From positions 2,170,001 through 2,234,000 of the forward strand of contig NC_015731.1 in assembly GCF_000219585.1 (NCBI RefSeq): a stretch of 64,000 nucleotides of DNA, read 5' to 3'. The position numbers and the translations under genes are program-made. This stretch comes from Nitrosomonas sp. Is79A3. Lineage in GTDB: Bacteria > Pseudomonadota > Gammaproteobacteria > Burkholderiales > Nitrosomonadaceae. This document shows positions 46,819 to 56,148 of this stretch, one piece after another. The notes beneath the pieces were generated by a model. The model was not told where the DNA came from and did not search any database. It saw only the letters and a program-made list of their open reading frames with translations. Position 1 is the stretch's first letter. The number at the start of each line of letters is the position of its first letter.

Positions 46819-48294
46819 ATGGAACCGGATAAACCCGCCTCATCACCCGCCACCCGGCGCATCGCCATCGACCCGGTCACGCGTGTCGAAGGACACGGCA
46901 AAATCACACTGCTGCTGGACGACAACAATCACATCGCCGAAGCGCGGTTGCATATCGTCGAATTTCGCGGCTTTGAGAAATTTATCCAGGGCCGCCCGTA
47001 TTGGGAAGTACCGTTCTTCGTGCAACGCCTGTGCGGCATTTGCCCGGTCAGTCATCAATTGGCGGCAGCGAAAGCAGTCGATCAAATCGTCGGCGTGCGG
47101 CAACTCACGCCAACGGCAACCAAATTGCGCCGCTTGCTGCATTTCGGCCAGATCCTGCAATCGCACGCGTTGCATTTTTTCCATCTTTCTTCCCCGGACT
47201 TCCTGTTCGGCTTCGGCAGCGATCCGCGGCAACGCAACATCGCCGGGGTGCTGGAACAATATCCGGAAATCGCGCTGAAAGGCGTCAAGTTGCGCAAATA
47301 CGGCCAGCAAATCATCGAAGCAATCACCGGCAAACGCATTCACGGCACCGGCACCGTGCCCGGCGGCATGAACAAAGCGCTAACAATTTCTGAGCGCGAC
47401 GCGCTGCTCGCCGACATCGATAATATCTTGCAATGGAGCCAGGAAGCACTGGCACTGAATGAGCAAATCCACACCGCACACCCGGAGCACCGCGATTTCG
47501 GCACGCTGCACAGCCATTACCTCAGCATGACCGGAAGCAACGGCGAACTGGAGTTCTACCACGGCGGATTGCGCGCGCGTTATGCCGGCGGCAATCCAAT
47601 TTTCGATCAGTTCGATTACTGCGATTACCGGCAGATTCTGCAGGAAGAAGTGCGTCCGTGGAGTTACATGAAGTTTCCGTATTTATCCGCGTTGGGAATC
47701 GAGCAAGGCTGGTACCGCGTCGGCCCGCTCGCGCGCATCAACAACTGCGACCGCATCTCAACACCGCTCGCCGAAGCGGCGCGTCAGCGCTTTAAGGCAT
47801 TCGGTCAAGGCGGATTGGTGCACGACACGCTCGCGTATCACTGGACGCGCATGATCGAGGCCTTGCACTGTGCCGAATCGATTCACGCATTGTTGGATGA
47901 TGCAGACATCACCGGCACCGAATTAATGACCGAAAAAGGCGAACGCCAGCTAGAAGGCTTCGGCGTCATCGAAGCCCCGCGCGGCACGCTGTTTCATCAT
48001 TATCAGGTCAATGAAGAAGGACTGGTTACCAAAGCCAACCTGATCGTATCGACCACCAGCAACAACCAGGCCATGAACGAATCGGTGCGCGCCGTCGCGA
48101 ATCAATACCTCGACGGACAGGAAATCACCGAAGCGCTACTAAACCACCTTGAAGTCGCCGTGCGCGCATACGACCCTTGCCTGTCGTGCGCGACGCATGC
48201 ACTGGGTAAAATGCCGTTGCAGGTGATGTTACAGGGCAGCGATGGAAAAGTAATCCATCAATTGACGAAGGGAGTGGATGGTGCGATTCGATAA
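46819..48294 (+). CDS. hoxH: [NiFe]-hydrogenase large subunit HoxH
   Basis: A 491-residue catalytic subunit. The [NiFe] site cysteines lie in the N-terminal RLCGICPVSHQLAA and the C-terminal DPCLSCATH motifs, both complete. A 31-residue extension follows the last histidine and would be removed by a HoxW-type protease after nickel insertion; no such gene is seen in the window. The start RRIAIDPVTRVEGHGK is standard. With HoxY it should oxidise or make H2, but no electron partner is encoded nearby. Confidence 0.93.
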   Translation: MEPDKPASSPATRRIAIDPVTRVEGHGKITLLLDDNNHIAEARLHIVEFRGFEKFIQGRPYWEVPFFVQRLCGICPVSHQLAAAKAVDQIVGVRQLTPTATKLRRLLHFGQILQSHALHFFHLSSPDFLFGFGSDPRQRNIAGVLEQYPEIALKGVKLRKYGQQIIEAITGKRIHGTGTVPGGMNKALTISERDALLADIDNILQWSQEALALNEQIHTAHPEHRDFGTLHSHYLSMTGSNGELEFYHGGLRARYAGGNPIFDQFDYCDYRQILQEEVRPWSYMKFPYLSALGIEQGWYRVGPLARINNCDRISTPLAEAARQRFKAFGQGGLVHDTLAYHWTRMIEALHCAESIHALLDDADITGTELMTEKGERQLEGFGVIEAPRGTLFHHYQVNEEGLVTKANLIVSTTSNNQAMNESVRAVANQYLDGQEITEALLNHLEVAVRAYDPCLSCATHALGKMPLQVMLQGSDGKVIHQLTKGVDGAIR

Positions 48295-48480
48295 TGAATG
48301 AAAGAGGCACGGATTTAAAAAGCTTGCTATATTAAAAGCTAAATTGACAATTTTTCATACAATAGATGGAAACAACATGCGGTATTTTGTTTTTAATGTC
48401 GCGGATTCAATTGTGTCATTTCGGATCTCTAATTCTAATCAGATATTCTTAGTTGTAATGCTTTCAACCACTCAAATCAA

Positions 48481-49467
48481 ATGACAGAATCCAATAAATG
48501 GAAATCAAAGCTTCTTTCGTCAAGTGTCCCTATGGAATACGAAGTGGCTCAGCTGCTGGTTTCGAATGGATTTTCCGTTGATTCCGAGTTTTCATACTCG
48601 AGAAATGATGCCGGAGTTCTCAAGGATTTTTCAATTGATCTCCTTGCCACCCAATACATCACAAGCGATATTGATAACATTTTGGCCGTAACTGAGTTGC
48701 TTGTTGAGTGCAAATACAGGCATTACAACAACATATGGTTATTCTTCGAGGATACAAACGAAGGGGAGATGTCACCGTTCACCCTCGGGCACACTATTCG
48801 GGCAATAGATGACTTTTCATGGAAGTTCTTTCCAGCAAATTGCACAACATCATTCGATGAAGCCGCTACGTTCTGTATGAAAGGGGTAGAGATCGATACA
48901 TCAAATGGAAATGTTTATGATTCAGAAATCAAACATGGCTTGATGCAATTGCAGTATGGTTTGCCTCGCTTAATAACGGATCGTGTAGGCTTTGAAATTA
49001 AACACCCAGAAAATGAAAACAACCCATTTTTCTTCTGCCCGATTCTTCTAACAACCTCCAGAATATTGGTCGCCAACCCCGGAACATCTATCAGAATGGT
49101 CGAAAAAGCCGACTCCCTAGATGATTTCTCAAAGCCTAAGCCATGGGTTGTAGTGCACTCCGACTTAACTCCTGACTTCGAGCGCCATAGACAGATGGAG
49201 TGCAAATCGCTCTCGATGCTTGTTCATGATGAGTGGGTTAAAGTACTCGATGCAGAGCGCGCAGCCAAAGGCGAATATGAATTCCTCCTCCCTTCAAAGC
49301 GTTGTGCTGCATTATCTGATCCACCCGGGAGGAAGTTGTTTGAATTTTTTTCGCAAACAATTATTTGCTCTCTTGAACATTTTCCTACACTGCTCAAAGA
49401 AATCCAGAAAGTTACGAAATTAGGAGCAAATTCTTATGTCAGCCAAAAAAATATTAGGGTTCTCTAA
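48481..49467 (+). CDS. Unrecognised protein with PD-(D/E)XK nuclease-like motifs
   Basis: A 328-residue soluble protein. Its N-terminal 90 residues have the spacing of a PD-(D/E)XK nuclease core: a helix with Glu (PMEYEVAQLLVSNGF), an Asp in DFSIDLLATQ, then ELLVECKYR with the E-x-K pair. The remaining 230 residues are unassigned and end in helices. It stands alone between hoxH and DUF2905, behind an AT-rich spacer. A restriction- or defence-type nuclease is possible; this is inference from motif layout only. No ribosome site is obvious. Confidence 0.6.
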   Translation: MTESNKWKSKLLSSSVPMEYEVAQLLVSNGFSVDSEFSYSRNDAGVLKDFSIDLLATQYITSDIDNILAVTELLVECKYRHYNNIWLFFEDTNEGEMSPFTLGHTIRAIDDFSWKFFPANCTTSFDEAATFCMKGVEIDTSNGNVYDSEIKHGLMQLQYGLPRLITDRVGFEIKHPENENNPFFFCPILLTTSRILVANPGTSIRMVEKADSLDDFSKPKPWVVVHSDLTPDFERHRQMECKSLSMLVHDEWVKVLDAERAAKGEYEFLLPSKRCAALSDPPGRKLFEFFSQTIICSLEHFPTLLKEIQKVTKLGANSYVSQKNIRVL

Positions 49468-49705
49468 TTGGTCGCTACGCACGAACGCCAGCATTTGCGC
49501 TATATATGCCCCCTCTCGATTCCCATGCCAATTAAATCGTGCATTGGATTTCAGTTTATTATTCGGGAGTAATTTTTTGAAAAATGATAGAACATACTGA
49601 TAGCAGCAACAGTGTTAATTAAGTATTTCTTGGGTCACGCAAGTTGACATGCTGCCGCAAATAATCGAGGTTTTAAAGAAAACTGCCAATCGCATTGAGT
49701 AATGC

Positions 49706-49906
49706 TCATTTACGCATCCACCACAATATCAGCGACAGCACGACAGAGATCAGCAAACCGGTCATCAGTGGAAAATGAAAGCTGAAATTTTCGCGTTCGA
49801 TATGGATATCACCGGGCAAGCGGCCTAGGGGCAATTGCGACAACCAGGGCCACAGCAGGCCCAGCACGAGCAGTAAAATTCCTAGTGTAATCAGTAACTG
49901 TTGCAT
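49706..49906 (-). CDS. DUF2905 family small membrane protein
   Basis: A 66-residue protein with two membrane helices (LITLGILLLVLGLLWPWL and LMTGLLISVVLSLILWW) flanking the conserved GRLPGDIHIERENFSFHFPL. That central block is the mark of DUF2905. Function is unknown. It follows the lipocalin gene by 40 bp on the same strand. Confidence 0.85.
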   Translation of the reverse strand: MQQLLITLGILLLVLGLLWPWLSQLPLGRLPGDIHIERENFSFHFPLMTGLLISVVLSLILWWMRK

Positions 49907-49946
49907 CGCGTTTTATCCGGTCAACATAATAATTACATAATCGGAT

Positions 49947-50462
49947 CTAATTCTGTTTTGGAAATATCAGTTTGTCTGTTTCAAAACCCAGCTCTGCGGC
50001 TCTCTGCACAAACTGGTCAAGCAATGCATCGCTGACCGTTGGGGTTCTTGCCAGCAGCCACAAGTACGATTTGTCGTAGCTGGTCACGAAGGTGTATTGG
50101 TAGGCTTCCTTGTCCAATTCGAACACAACATACGCGCCATAAAACGGGCCGAAGAAAGAAACTTTCAGATAGCCTTGCTGCGGGTTTCTGACAAAATAAG
50201 CTTTGCCTTCGGCTTCTTTCCACTTGTTTTCCGTCGCCGAGAAGCCTTTGTTGATGACTTTGACACCGCCATCGTCGCGTAGAAAGTATTCCGCCGTCAC
50301 GTTGTCGAGCCCGCGTTCAAACGAATGATCGAGCCGGGCGATTTCATACCATTTTCCCAGATACTTGTTGAGCTCAAACCCATCAACCGGTTTGACATTC
50401 TGCGGAATCGATAAGCACCCGCTGAGCAGAATGCTGAAAGAGATAATGGATAGCAAACGCAT
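49947..50462 (-). CDS. blc: Outer-membrane lipocalin (Blc type)
   Basis: A 171-residue lipoprotein with signal and lipobox LLSGC at residue 16. The lipocalin fold is shown by the first conserved region LNKYLGKWYEIARLDHSFERG, the beta strands through NPQQGYLKVSFFGPFYGAYVVFEL and the late YLWLLARTPTVS motif. Bacterial lipocalins bind lipids at the outer membrane and respond to envelope stress. It lies between the OYE pseudogene and DUF2905. Confidence 0.9.
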   Translation of the reverse strand: MRLLSIISFSILLSGCLSIPQNVKPVDGFELNKYLGKWYEIARLDHSFERGLDNVTAEYFLRDDGGVKVINKGFSATENKWKEAEGKAYFVRNPQQGYLKVSFFGPFYGAYVVFELDKEAYQYTFVTSYDKSYLWLLARTPTVSDALLDQFVQRAAELGFETDKLIFPKQN

Positions 50463-50472
50463 TTCTATGTAC

Positions 50473-51542
50473 TCATAAAGTTGTTAATGCCGGGTAGTCA
50501 GTATATCCTTCTGCGCCCCAGGTATAAAACGTAGCCGGATTGGGTTGATTGAGCGCTACGCCCATTTTGATCCGCACCGGCAAATCGGGGTTTGCCAAAA
50601 AGCTGGTACCAAAAGCCACCGCATCAATTTTTCCTGCGGCGACATCCTTGCCTGCTTCCTCGCCGGTGTAACCCATATTGCCGATCAGCACACCTTTATA
50701 ATGCTGGCGAATCGGCGTCATCACATCGCCGCTTTGTTGCTGGTAAATATCGCCACGTATCACGTGCAGATAAGCAAGATCATAATCGTTGAGCCGGGTG
50801 GCAAGCCAAGCGGACAATCCGGCCGGATCGCTATCGATCATACTGTTGTAACTGCTCAGCGGTGAAATGCGTAAGCCAACGCGGTCGCTGCCCAATACGG
50901 AGCTGACCGCTTCGAGTACTTGCAGTGTCAAGCGCGCACGATTCTCGAGCGAGCCGCCGTAAGGACCGGTGCGTTTGTTCGCGCCATCGCGCAGAAACTC
51001 ATCCAACAGATAACCGTTCGCGCCGTGGATCTCAATACCATCAAAGCCTGCACTTTTGGCGTTTTGCGCGGCTCTTTTAAATCCGCCCACAACGCCGGAT
51101 AACTCATCGTCCCGCAGCTCACGCGGCACGACGTAAGGTTTCTTTCCTTCCGGCGTGCGCACTTCATCGGCAATCGCAATGGCACTGGGCGCGACCGGCT
51201 GCGCGCCGCGATTAAGCAACGGATGACAAGCTCTGCCGCCATGCCAAATTTGTAAGAAGTTCTGCCACCGGCGGCATGTACTGCCTTAGTGACTAACTGC
51301 CAGCCGCTAATCTGCTCCGCCGAGTAAATGCCCGGCTCCTTCCAGAAAGCCGAATTGCCCTCGATTGCCATCGTTGCTTCGGCAATGATCAAACCGGCAC
51401 TGGCTCGCTGCGCGTAATATTCCGCCATCAAAGCATTCGGAATATGCTCATCCCCTGCCCGGCAGCGCGTCAATGGTGCCATAAAAATACGATTTGGCAC
51501 ATGCAATGCACCCAGTTTTAACGGTGTAAACAACGTATTCAT
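50473..51542 (-). pseudogene. Old yellow enzyme family oxidoreductase, single-base frameshift
   Basis: Two overlapping minus-strand frames form one enzyme. The N-terminal part reads LFTPLKLGALHVPNRIFMAPLTR to KAVHAAGGR. The rest (LQIWHGGRACHPLLNRGAQPVAP through GFDGIEIHGANGYLLDEFLRDG to the C-terminus) is in another frame. Restoring one base near 51259, turning AGAACTTC into AGAATCTTC, gives a continuous protein of about 356 residues, the usual NemA length. Such FMN enzymes reduce enones or nitro compounds. It is either a true pseudogene or a sequencing error. Confidence 0.9.
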
Positions 51543-51797
51543 CCGGCTAAATCTCCAAAGTGTAAGTACTATTTATTTTAGCGCAAATAAATGAATTGAA
51601 TTTTTTTCCTCGATTTTTACTTATTTCTCAGATAAATAATTCCTTTATTTTTCAATAAGAAAGAAATACTTTATCTTTTCAACAACAATAATGTGAATTA
51701 AATGTGAAATATGTGTGAACTTTTTGTGAAGTAACGTATCATAAGATCACAAAGTTATTTTAAATAGCTTTTATAAATTTTAATCAAGGAGATTCTC

Positions 51798-52016
51798 ATG
51801 AAAACAAGTAATATTTTTGTTCTGTCAGTATTAATCATTAGCGCTACTTTTTTCGGCGTTCTATCCTTGTATGAATTGCCTGAAACCACAATGGAATGGG
51901 TAATTTCAGATATTATTCTCGGAACGATACTTTATGTGAACTACTTGGTGATTGCCATGGCACATGGCGGAGCAAAAACCAGAAAACACTACTCGGTAAA
52001 AAAAGTTACTGTATAA
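51798..52016 (+). CDS. Small two-helix membrane protein, tandem copy 1
   Basis: A 72-residue membrane protein with AAGGAG 9 bases before ATG. Two hydrophobic helices (IFVLSVLIISATFFGVLSLY and IILGTILYVNYLVIAMA) are followed by a basic tail (KTRKHYSVKKVTV). It is closely similar to the next gene, including the ribosome site and 3' hairpin. Family not recognised. Confidence 0.7.
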   Translation: MKTSNIFVLSVLIISATFFGVLSLYELPETTMEWVISDIILGTILYVNYLVIAMAHGGAKTRKHYSVKKVTV

Positions 52017-52033
52017 AATTTTCTAGCCTGAAC

Positions 52034-52068
52034 TGGGTTAATGCGAATACTTCAATCACACTAACCCA
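52034..52068 (+). terminator. Hairpin after tandem copy 1
   Basis: TGGGTTA (52034-52040) pairs with TAACCCA (52062-52068). It is the weaker sister of the hairpin after copy 2, without a strong T run. Confidence 0.5.
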
Positions 52069-52105
52069 ATAGTGATTTTATCTCATATGAGTGAAGGAGA
52101 TTCTC

Positions 52106-52324
52106 ATGAAAAAAAGTTATATTTTCATTCTGTCAGTTTTAGCTATTAGCGGCACATTCTTTGGCGTTTTATCTTTGTTTGAATCGCCAGAAACTGTAAT
52201 CGAACAGGTTACTTTAGATATTATTCTTGGATCGATACTGTATGTAGGTTATTTGGTATTTGCTATGATATACAGTTCATCAAAAACCAGAAAACATTAT
52301 CCGGCAAACAAAGTTACTGTATAA
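52106..52324 (+). CDS. Small two-helix membrane protein, tandem copy 2
   Basis: A 72-residue paralogue of the gene at 51798, about two thirds identical by eye (SVLAISGTFFGVLSLFESPET; DIILGSILYVGYLVFAM; KTRKHYPANKVTV). ATG 52106 is chosen because the same AGGAGATTCTC leader precedes it. The duplication covers the leader, gene and 3' hairpin. Function unknown; a stress or envelope role is only a guess. Confidence 0.7.
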   Translation: MKKSYIFILSVLAISGTFFGVLSLFESPETVIEQVTLDIILGSILYVGYLVFAMIYSSSKTRKHYPANKVTV

Positions 52325-52337
52325 AATTTCTAGTCTG

Positions 52338-52385
52338 AACGGGGTTAATGCGAATATTTCAATCGCATTAACCCCGTTTATTATT
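52338..52385 (+). terminator. Strong hairpin after tandem copy 2
   Basis: A perfect 15-bp stem (52338-52352 with 52364-52378) and 11-base loop, followed by TATTATTT. Confidence 0.75.
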
Positions 52386-52435
52386 TAAGAATTGCAGAAA
52401 GCTATTTTTTACAAAAGTGGTAACACGCTTAAGCG

Positions 52436-53404
52436 CTATAGACGTTTGAATCGCTCTGCCGGATGATCTAGCCAATGAATCAATCCTTGTGTATTCAGCC
52501 GGATATCCGAGCTCAGGAGCTCATCAATTTCTGCTCGCGGTAATCGACAGCCATGTTCTGATAATCTTTGTAACAATAACTTACTCAAAGCATTTGAAAT
52601 AACCGCTTGTCGATTCGTTTCATCATGTTTTGCAGCCTGAGCGATTTCCACATGCGCGTCAATCAAGTAATGCATCGATTCTGCATGGTGTGCTAAGTTA
52701 GCTATCTGACTATAGTGTGTCAAATAAGCATAGCGCGGTTGATAGCCCATGACGCGATCGATTGAAGCATGCGCTGCTACCGGATCAAATTGCACCGGTG
52801 AGGTGGTCGGAAATACGAATTCCAATCCATTGACATCGAATTCCCGGTACGAAACACCGAACGTATCACCCGTAAAAAAAGACTGGCTGCGTTCATCATA
52901 AATACAATTATGATGGCGTGCATGGCCAGGCGTGTCGAGAAAGAGCAATGAGCGGCCATTGAGATCGATTCGGCTTTCATCGGGCGCTTCAATAATCCGG
53001 TTCGCATCAATCGGACAAATCTCACCATACACGCGCCTAAATTCCGTTTCCCCATAGACGCCCATTGCACCAGCGACCAGCCGCGCGGGATTAGCCATAT
53101 GACTTGCACCACGCGGATGAACAACCAATTTGGCATTAGGGAAGAAACGCATACATTCACTGGCGCCGCCGGCATGATCAAGATGAATATGCGTCAATAT
53201 GATATAAGCAACGTCTTCAATGGCAATATTCTTTTGCTTAAGTGATTCGATGACACCAGGAATGGAAAAGGACGTGCCGGTATCAACCAGTGCGGCTGCA
53301 CCTTTTTCAACGATGAGATGAATAGCTGCCCGCCGGGGACGGTGAAATTGTGCATCGATGGAACTGATGCCGTGTTCATAATCTATTACAAGTGGTAATG
53401 ACAT
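52436..53404 (-). CDS. MBL-fold metallo-hydrolase
   Basis: About 322 residues from ATG 53404; a TTG 11 codons earlier is less likely. The metal-binding set is LTHIHLDHAGG, the histidine in LDTPGHARHH, FTGDTFG and LTHYSQ, so both metal sites can form. Relatives are glyoxalase II-like or other thioester/phosphodiester hydrolases; substrate unknown. It lies 50 bp after acs on the same strand and may share its transcript. Confidence 0.85.
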   Translation of the reverse strand: MSLPLVIDYEHGISSIDAQFHRPRRAAIHLIVEKGAAALVDTGTSFSIPGVIESLKQKNIAIEDVAYIILTHIHLDHAGGASECMRFFPNAKLVVHPRGASHMANPARLVAGAMGVYGETEFRRVYGEICPIDANRIIEAPDESRIDLNGRSLLFLDTPGHARHHNCIYDERSQSFFTGDTFGVSYREFDVNGLEFVFPTTSPVQFDPVAAHASIDRVMGYQPRYAYLTHYSQIANLAHHAESMHYLIDAHVEIAQAAKHDETNRQAVISNALSKLLLQRLSEHGCRLPRAEIDELLSSDIRLNTQGLIHWLDHPAERFKRL

Positions 53405-53453
53405 ATTATTCCGGGTTTGTACGCAAGCTTCCAACACGAGAGTTGCTATTCAG

Positions 53454-55424
53454 TTATTTGGAGGGTTGTTTTAATTGTTCAAGGATGGCTGGATTTTCCA
53501 GAGTAGAAATATCCTGGGTTATTTCCTCACCTTTGGCGAGTGCACGTAATAATCGGCGCATAATTTTACCGGATCGCGTCTTGGGCAGATTTTCTCCAAA
53601 GCGGATTTCATCCGGTTTGGCAATCGGGCCAATCTCCTGCGCCACCCAGTCACGCAAAGTATTAGTGATTTGAGCAATTTCTTCGCCATGCGGGTATTTC
53701 CCCTTTAGCACAACAAATGCGATCACGGATTCGCCCTTTATTTCATGCGGTTTGCCAACAACAGCAGCTTCTGCAACCAGAGGATTGGCAACCAAAGCAG
53801 ATTCAATTTCCATTGTTCCTAGACGGTGACCGGAAACATTCAAAACATCATCAATACGACCCATAATCCAGAAATAACCATCCATGTCACGATATGCCGA
53901 GTCTCCGGCCAGATAAAATTTTCCATGACCTAGATCTTCCGGGAAATAAGTTTTCTTGAAGCGCTCTGGGTCACCCCAGAGTGTACGGATTTGTGAAGGG
54001 AAAGGTTTTTTAATCACCAAGAAACCGCCCTTGCCATTTTCTACATCATGACCTGCTTCATCGACGATAGCTGCAAAAATTCCCGGCAATGGGAAAGTAC
54101 AGGAACCGGGCTTCAGCGCAATCGCCCCCGGCGTGGGTGCGATCATATGGCAACCGGTTTCTGTCTGCCACCAGGTATCCACTATGGGGCAGCGTGACTG
54201 GCCTATTTTTTCATAGAACCACATCCAAGCTTCAGGATTTATGGGTTCGCCTACCGAACCTAATAGCCGTAATGAGGATAAGTCAAATTGCGCGGGCAAA
54301 TCCGCTCCCAGTTTGATCAACGAACGAATTGCAGTCGGTGCGGTATAAAACGTGGTGACGCGATGTTTCTGGATGATCTCCCAGAAACGACCGGCGTGCG
54401 GATAAGTAGGAACTCCTTCAAAAATCACCTGCGTAGCACCCATGGCCAGAGGCCCGTAGGTGACGTAGCTATGGCCGGTAATCCAACCAACATCCGCAGT
54501 ACACCAGAATATATCGGATGGCTTGTAATCAAAAATCCATTGCATACTCAGTTTGGCTCCGAGTAAATAACCTGCGCTGGAATGCTGAACTCCCTTGGGT
54601 TTACCCGTTGATCCCGAGGTATACAATGTAAAGAGCGGATGTTCTGCATTGACCCATTCCGGTTCGCAAAGGACACTAACACCTTGCGTGATTTCGTGCC
54701 ACCAGACATCACGTGCTGGATTAAAGGGAATTTTGGTACCAGTATGCTGATAAACCACAACCAGTTTTACCGATATTGTGTCACCCATATTCAAAGCTTC
54801 ATCAACAGTCATCTTGAGCGGATTGTGTTTACCGCCGCGCACTTGCTCATCTGCCGTAATGATTGCTACAGCACCCGCATCTACGATACGCTCATGCAAA
54901 CTTTTAGCTGAAAAACCGCCAAATACCACCGAATGAATTGCACCAATGCGCGCACAGGCTTGCATGGCAACAACAGCTTCAATACGCATCGGCATATAAA
55001 TAATGACACGATCGCCTTTTTGAATATTGCGCGATTTCAGCGCATTGGCAAGCTGGCAAACACGCTGATGGAGATCACGATAAGTCGACTGAATAACCTC
55101 ACCGTCATCGGATTCAAAGATAATAGCAACCTTATCCGCTTGTGTTGCCAGATGCCGATCCAGGCAATTATACGAAACATTTAATTCACCATCGTTGAAC
55201 CAACGATAGAATGGCGGAGTCTTATCGTCCAGTATTTGCGTAAAAGGTTTATGCCAGAGAATCTGCTCATTAGCTTGTTTTGCCCAGAAACTTTGATAAT
55301 CCAGTTCCGCTTCTGCGCACAAAGCCTGATATGCTTGGAGGCTAGGAATATTTGCTTTTCTGGCGAATTCATCAGAAGGCGGGAAAATGCGAGTTTCATT
55401 TAAAATTGATTCAATGGTTGACAT
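53454..55424 (-). CDS. acs: Acetyl-CoA synthetase
   Basis: A 656-residue AMP-forming acyl-CoA synthetase. Motifs include [17 protein letters not shown] (phosphate loop), [13 protein letters not shown] and the C-terminal [15 protein letters not shown], whose lysine is the regulatory acetylation site in known Acs. It activates acetate through acetyl-AMP. The GGAGA site precedes the ATG at 55424. Confidence 0.96.
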   Translation of the reverse strand: MSTIESILNETRIFPPSDEFARKANIPSLQAYQALCAEAELDYQSFWAKQANEQILWHKPFTQILDDKTPPFYRWFNDGELNVSYNCLDRHLATQADKVAIIFESDDGEVIQSTYRDLHQRVCQLANALKSRNIQKGDRVIIYMPMRIEAVVAMQACARIGAIHSVVFGGFSAKSLHERIVDAGAVAIITADEQVRGGKHNPLKMTVDEALNMGDTISVKLVVVYQHTGTKIPFNPARDVWWHEITQGVSVLCEPEWVNAEHPLFTLYTSGSTGKPKGVQHSSAGYLLGAKLSMQWIFDYKPSDIFWCTADVGWITGHSYVTYGPLAMGATQVIFEGVPTYPHAGRFWEIIQKHRVTTFYTAPTAIRSLIKLGADLPAQFDLSSLRLLGSVGEPINPEAWMWFYEKIGQSRCPIVDTWWQTETGCHMIAPTPGAIALKPGSCTFPLPGIFAAIVDEAGHDVENGKGGFLVIKKPFPSQIRTLWGDPERFKKTYFPEDLGHGKFYLAGDSAYRDMDGYFWIMGRIDDVLNVSGHRLGTMEIESALVANPLVAEAAVVGKPHEIKGESVIAFVVLKGKYPHGEEIAQITNTLRDWVAQEIGPIAKPDEIRFGENLPKTRSGKIMRRLLRALAKGEEITQDISTLENPAILEQLKQPSK

Positions 55425-55654
55425 GAAATTCTCCGGTATTTCGTTTGTTCAGTACACTAGAGAAAGATTGTATCATTGGCTTCAGGCGTCATTTACACTT
55501 CTTAATTTAGAAAGAGAATTTGCGCCCGGAAAATCTGCAAACAACCTGGAGCGAGTACAGTCAGAAAGTTTATAAAATCGCTAAGGTATTACATTTAACG
55601 AAGTTTATGTTTCCTATTTTATAAATTTTTGTTAAAATGACAACGATAGATTCG
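55425..55654. other. Divergent region, acs to rimP leader
   Basis: It separates the divergent acs gene and rimP operon and should contain both promoters. TTGTTAAAATG near 55629-55639 gives a possible extended -10 for the rimP leader. No gene is seen. Confidence 0.4.
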
Positions 55655-55678
55655 ATGGGCTTTTTCAGCCCATTTTTT
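55655..55678 (+). terminator. Terminator-like hairpin in the rimP leader
   Basis: ATGGGCT (55655-55661) pairs with AGCCCAT (55667-55673) and a T run follows, all within 40 bases of the rimP start. It may act as an attenuator for the rimP-nusA-infB operon, possibly read by NusA itself; this is inference. Confidence 0.65.
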
Positions 55679-55693
55679 ATTTGTGGCGGAGCT

Positions 55694-56122
55694 ATGGCAC
55701 TGGAAGAATTATTAGAATCAACTCTGCAAGGAATGGGTTATGAGTTGATTGAAGTGGAGCGGTTAGCACACAACAAATTATTAAGAATATTTGTAGATAA
55801 AGAAGGTGGTATCAATATTGATGATTGTGTGGCCATCAGTAATCATCTGAGTCGATTGTTTGCAGTTGAAAACATTGATTATGGCCGCATGGAAGTGTCA
55901 TCACCTGGATTGAACAGGCCTTTACGGAAAGAAGCCGATTTTCTCCGCTATAACGGAGAAACGGTTAAATTGAAGCTGCGTGTTCCTATTGAGGGACAAA
56001 GGAATTTTGTGGGAGTCTTACGGGAAACGAATAATGGCATAATCAAAATTGAAGTCGAAGGAAAATTGTTAGACCTTGAATTGAGTAACCTTGGAAAAGC
56101 CCGTTTGGTTCCAAAATTGTAG
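55694..56122 (+). CDS. rimP: Ribosome maturation factor RimP
   Basis: A 142-residue RimP starting at ATG 55694 behind GGAG; the frame is open 19 codons upstream but across the leader hairpin. Typical text: [60 protein letters not shown]. It helps 30S subunit maturation. First gene of the conserved rimP-nusA-infB-rbfA-truB operon. Confidence 0.95.
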   Translation: MALEELLESTLQGMGYELIEVERLAHNKLLRIFVDKEGGINIDDCVAISNHLSRLFAVENIDYGRMEVSSPGLNRPLRKEADFLRYNGETVKLKLRVPIEGQRNFVGVLRETNNGIIKIEVEGKLLDLELSNLGKARLVPKL

Positions 56123-56148
56123 GTATATAAAGATTTGGCTGGAGGACT

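Noticed and set aside
50473..51542. Two separate oxidoreductase genes
   Set aside because: The two frames are consecutive parts of one old yellow enzyme and join with one added base.
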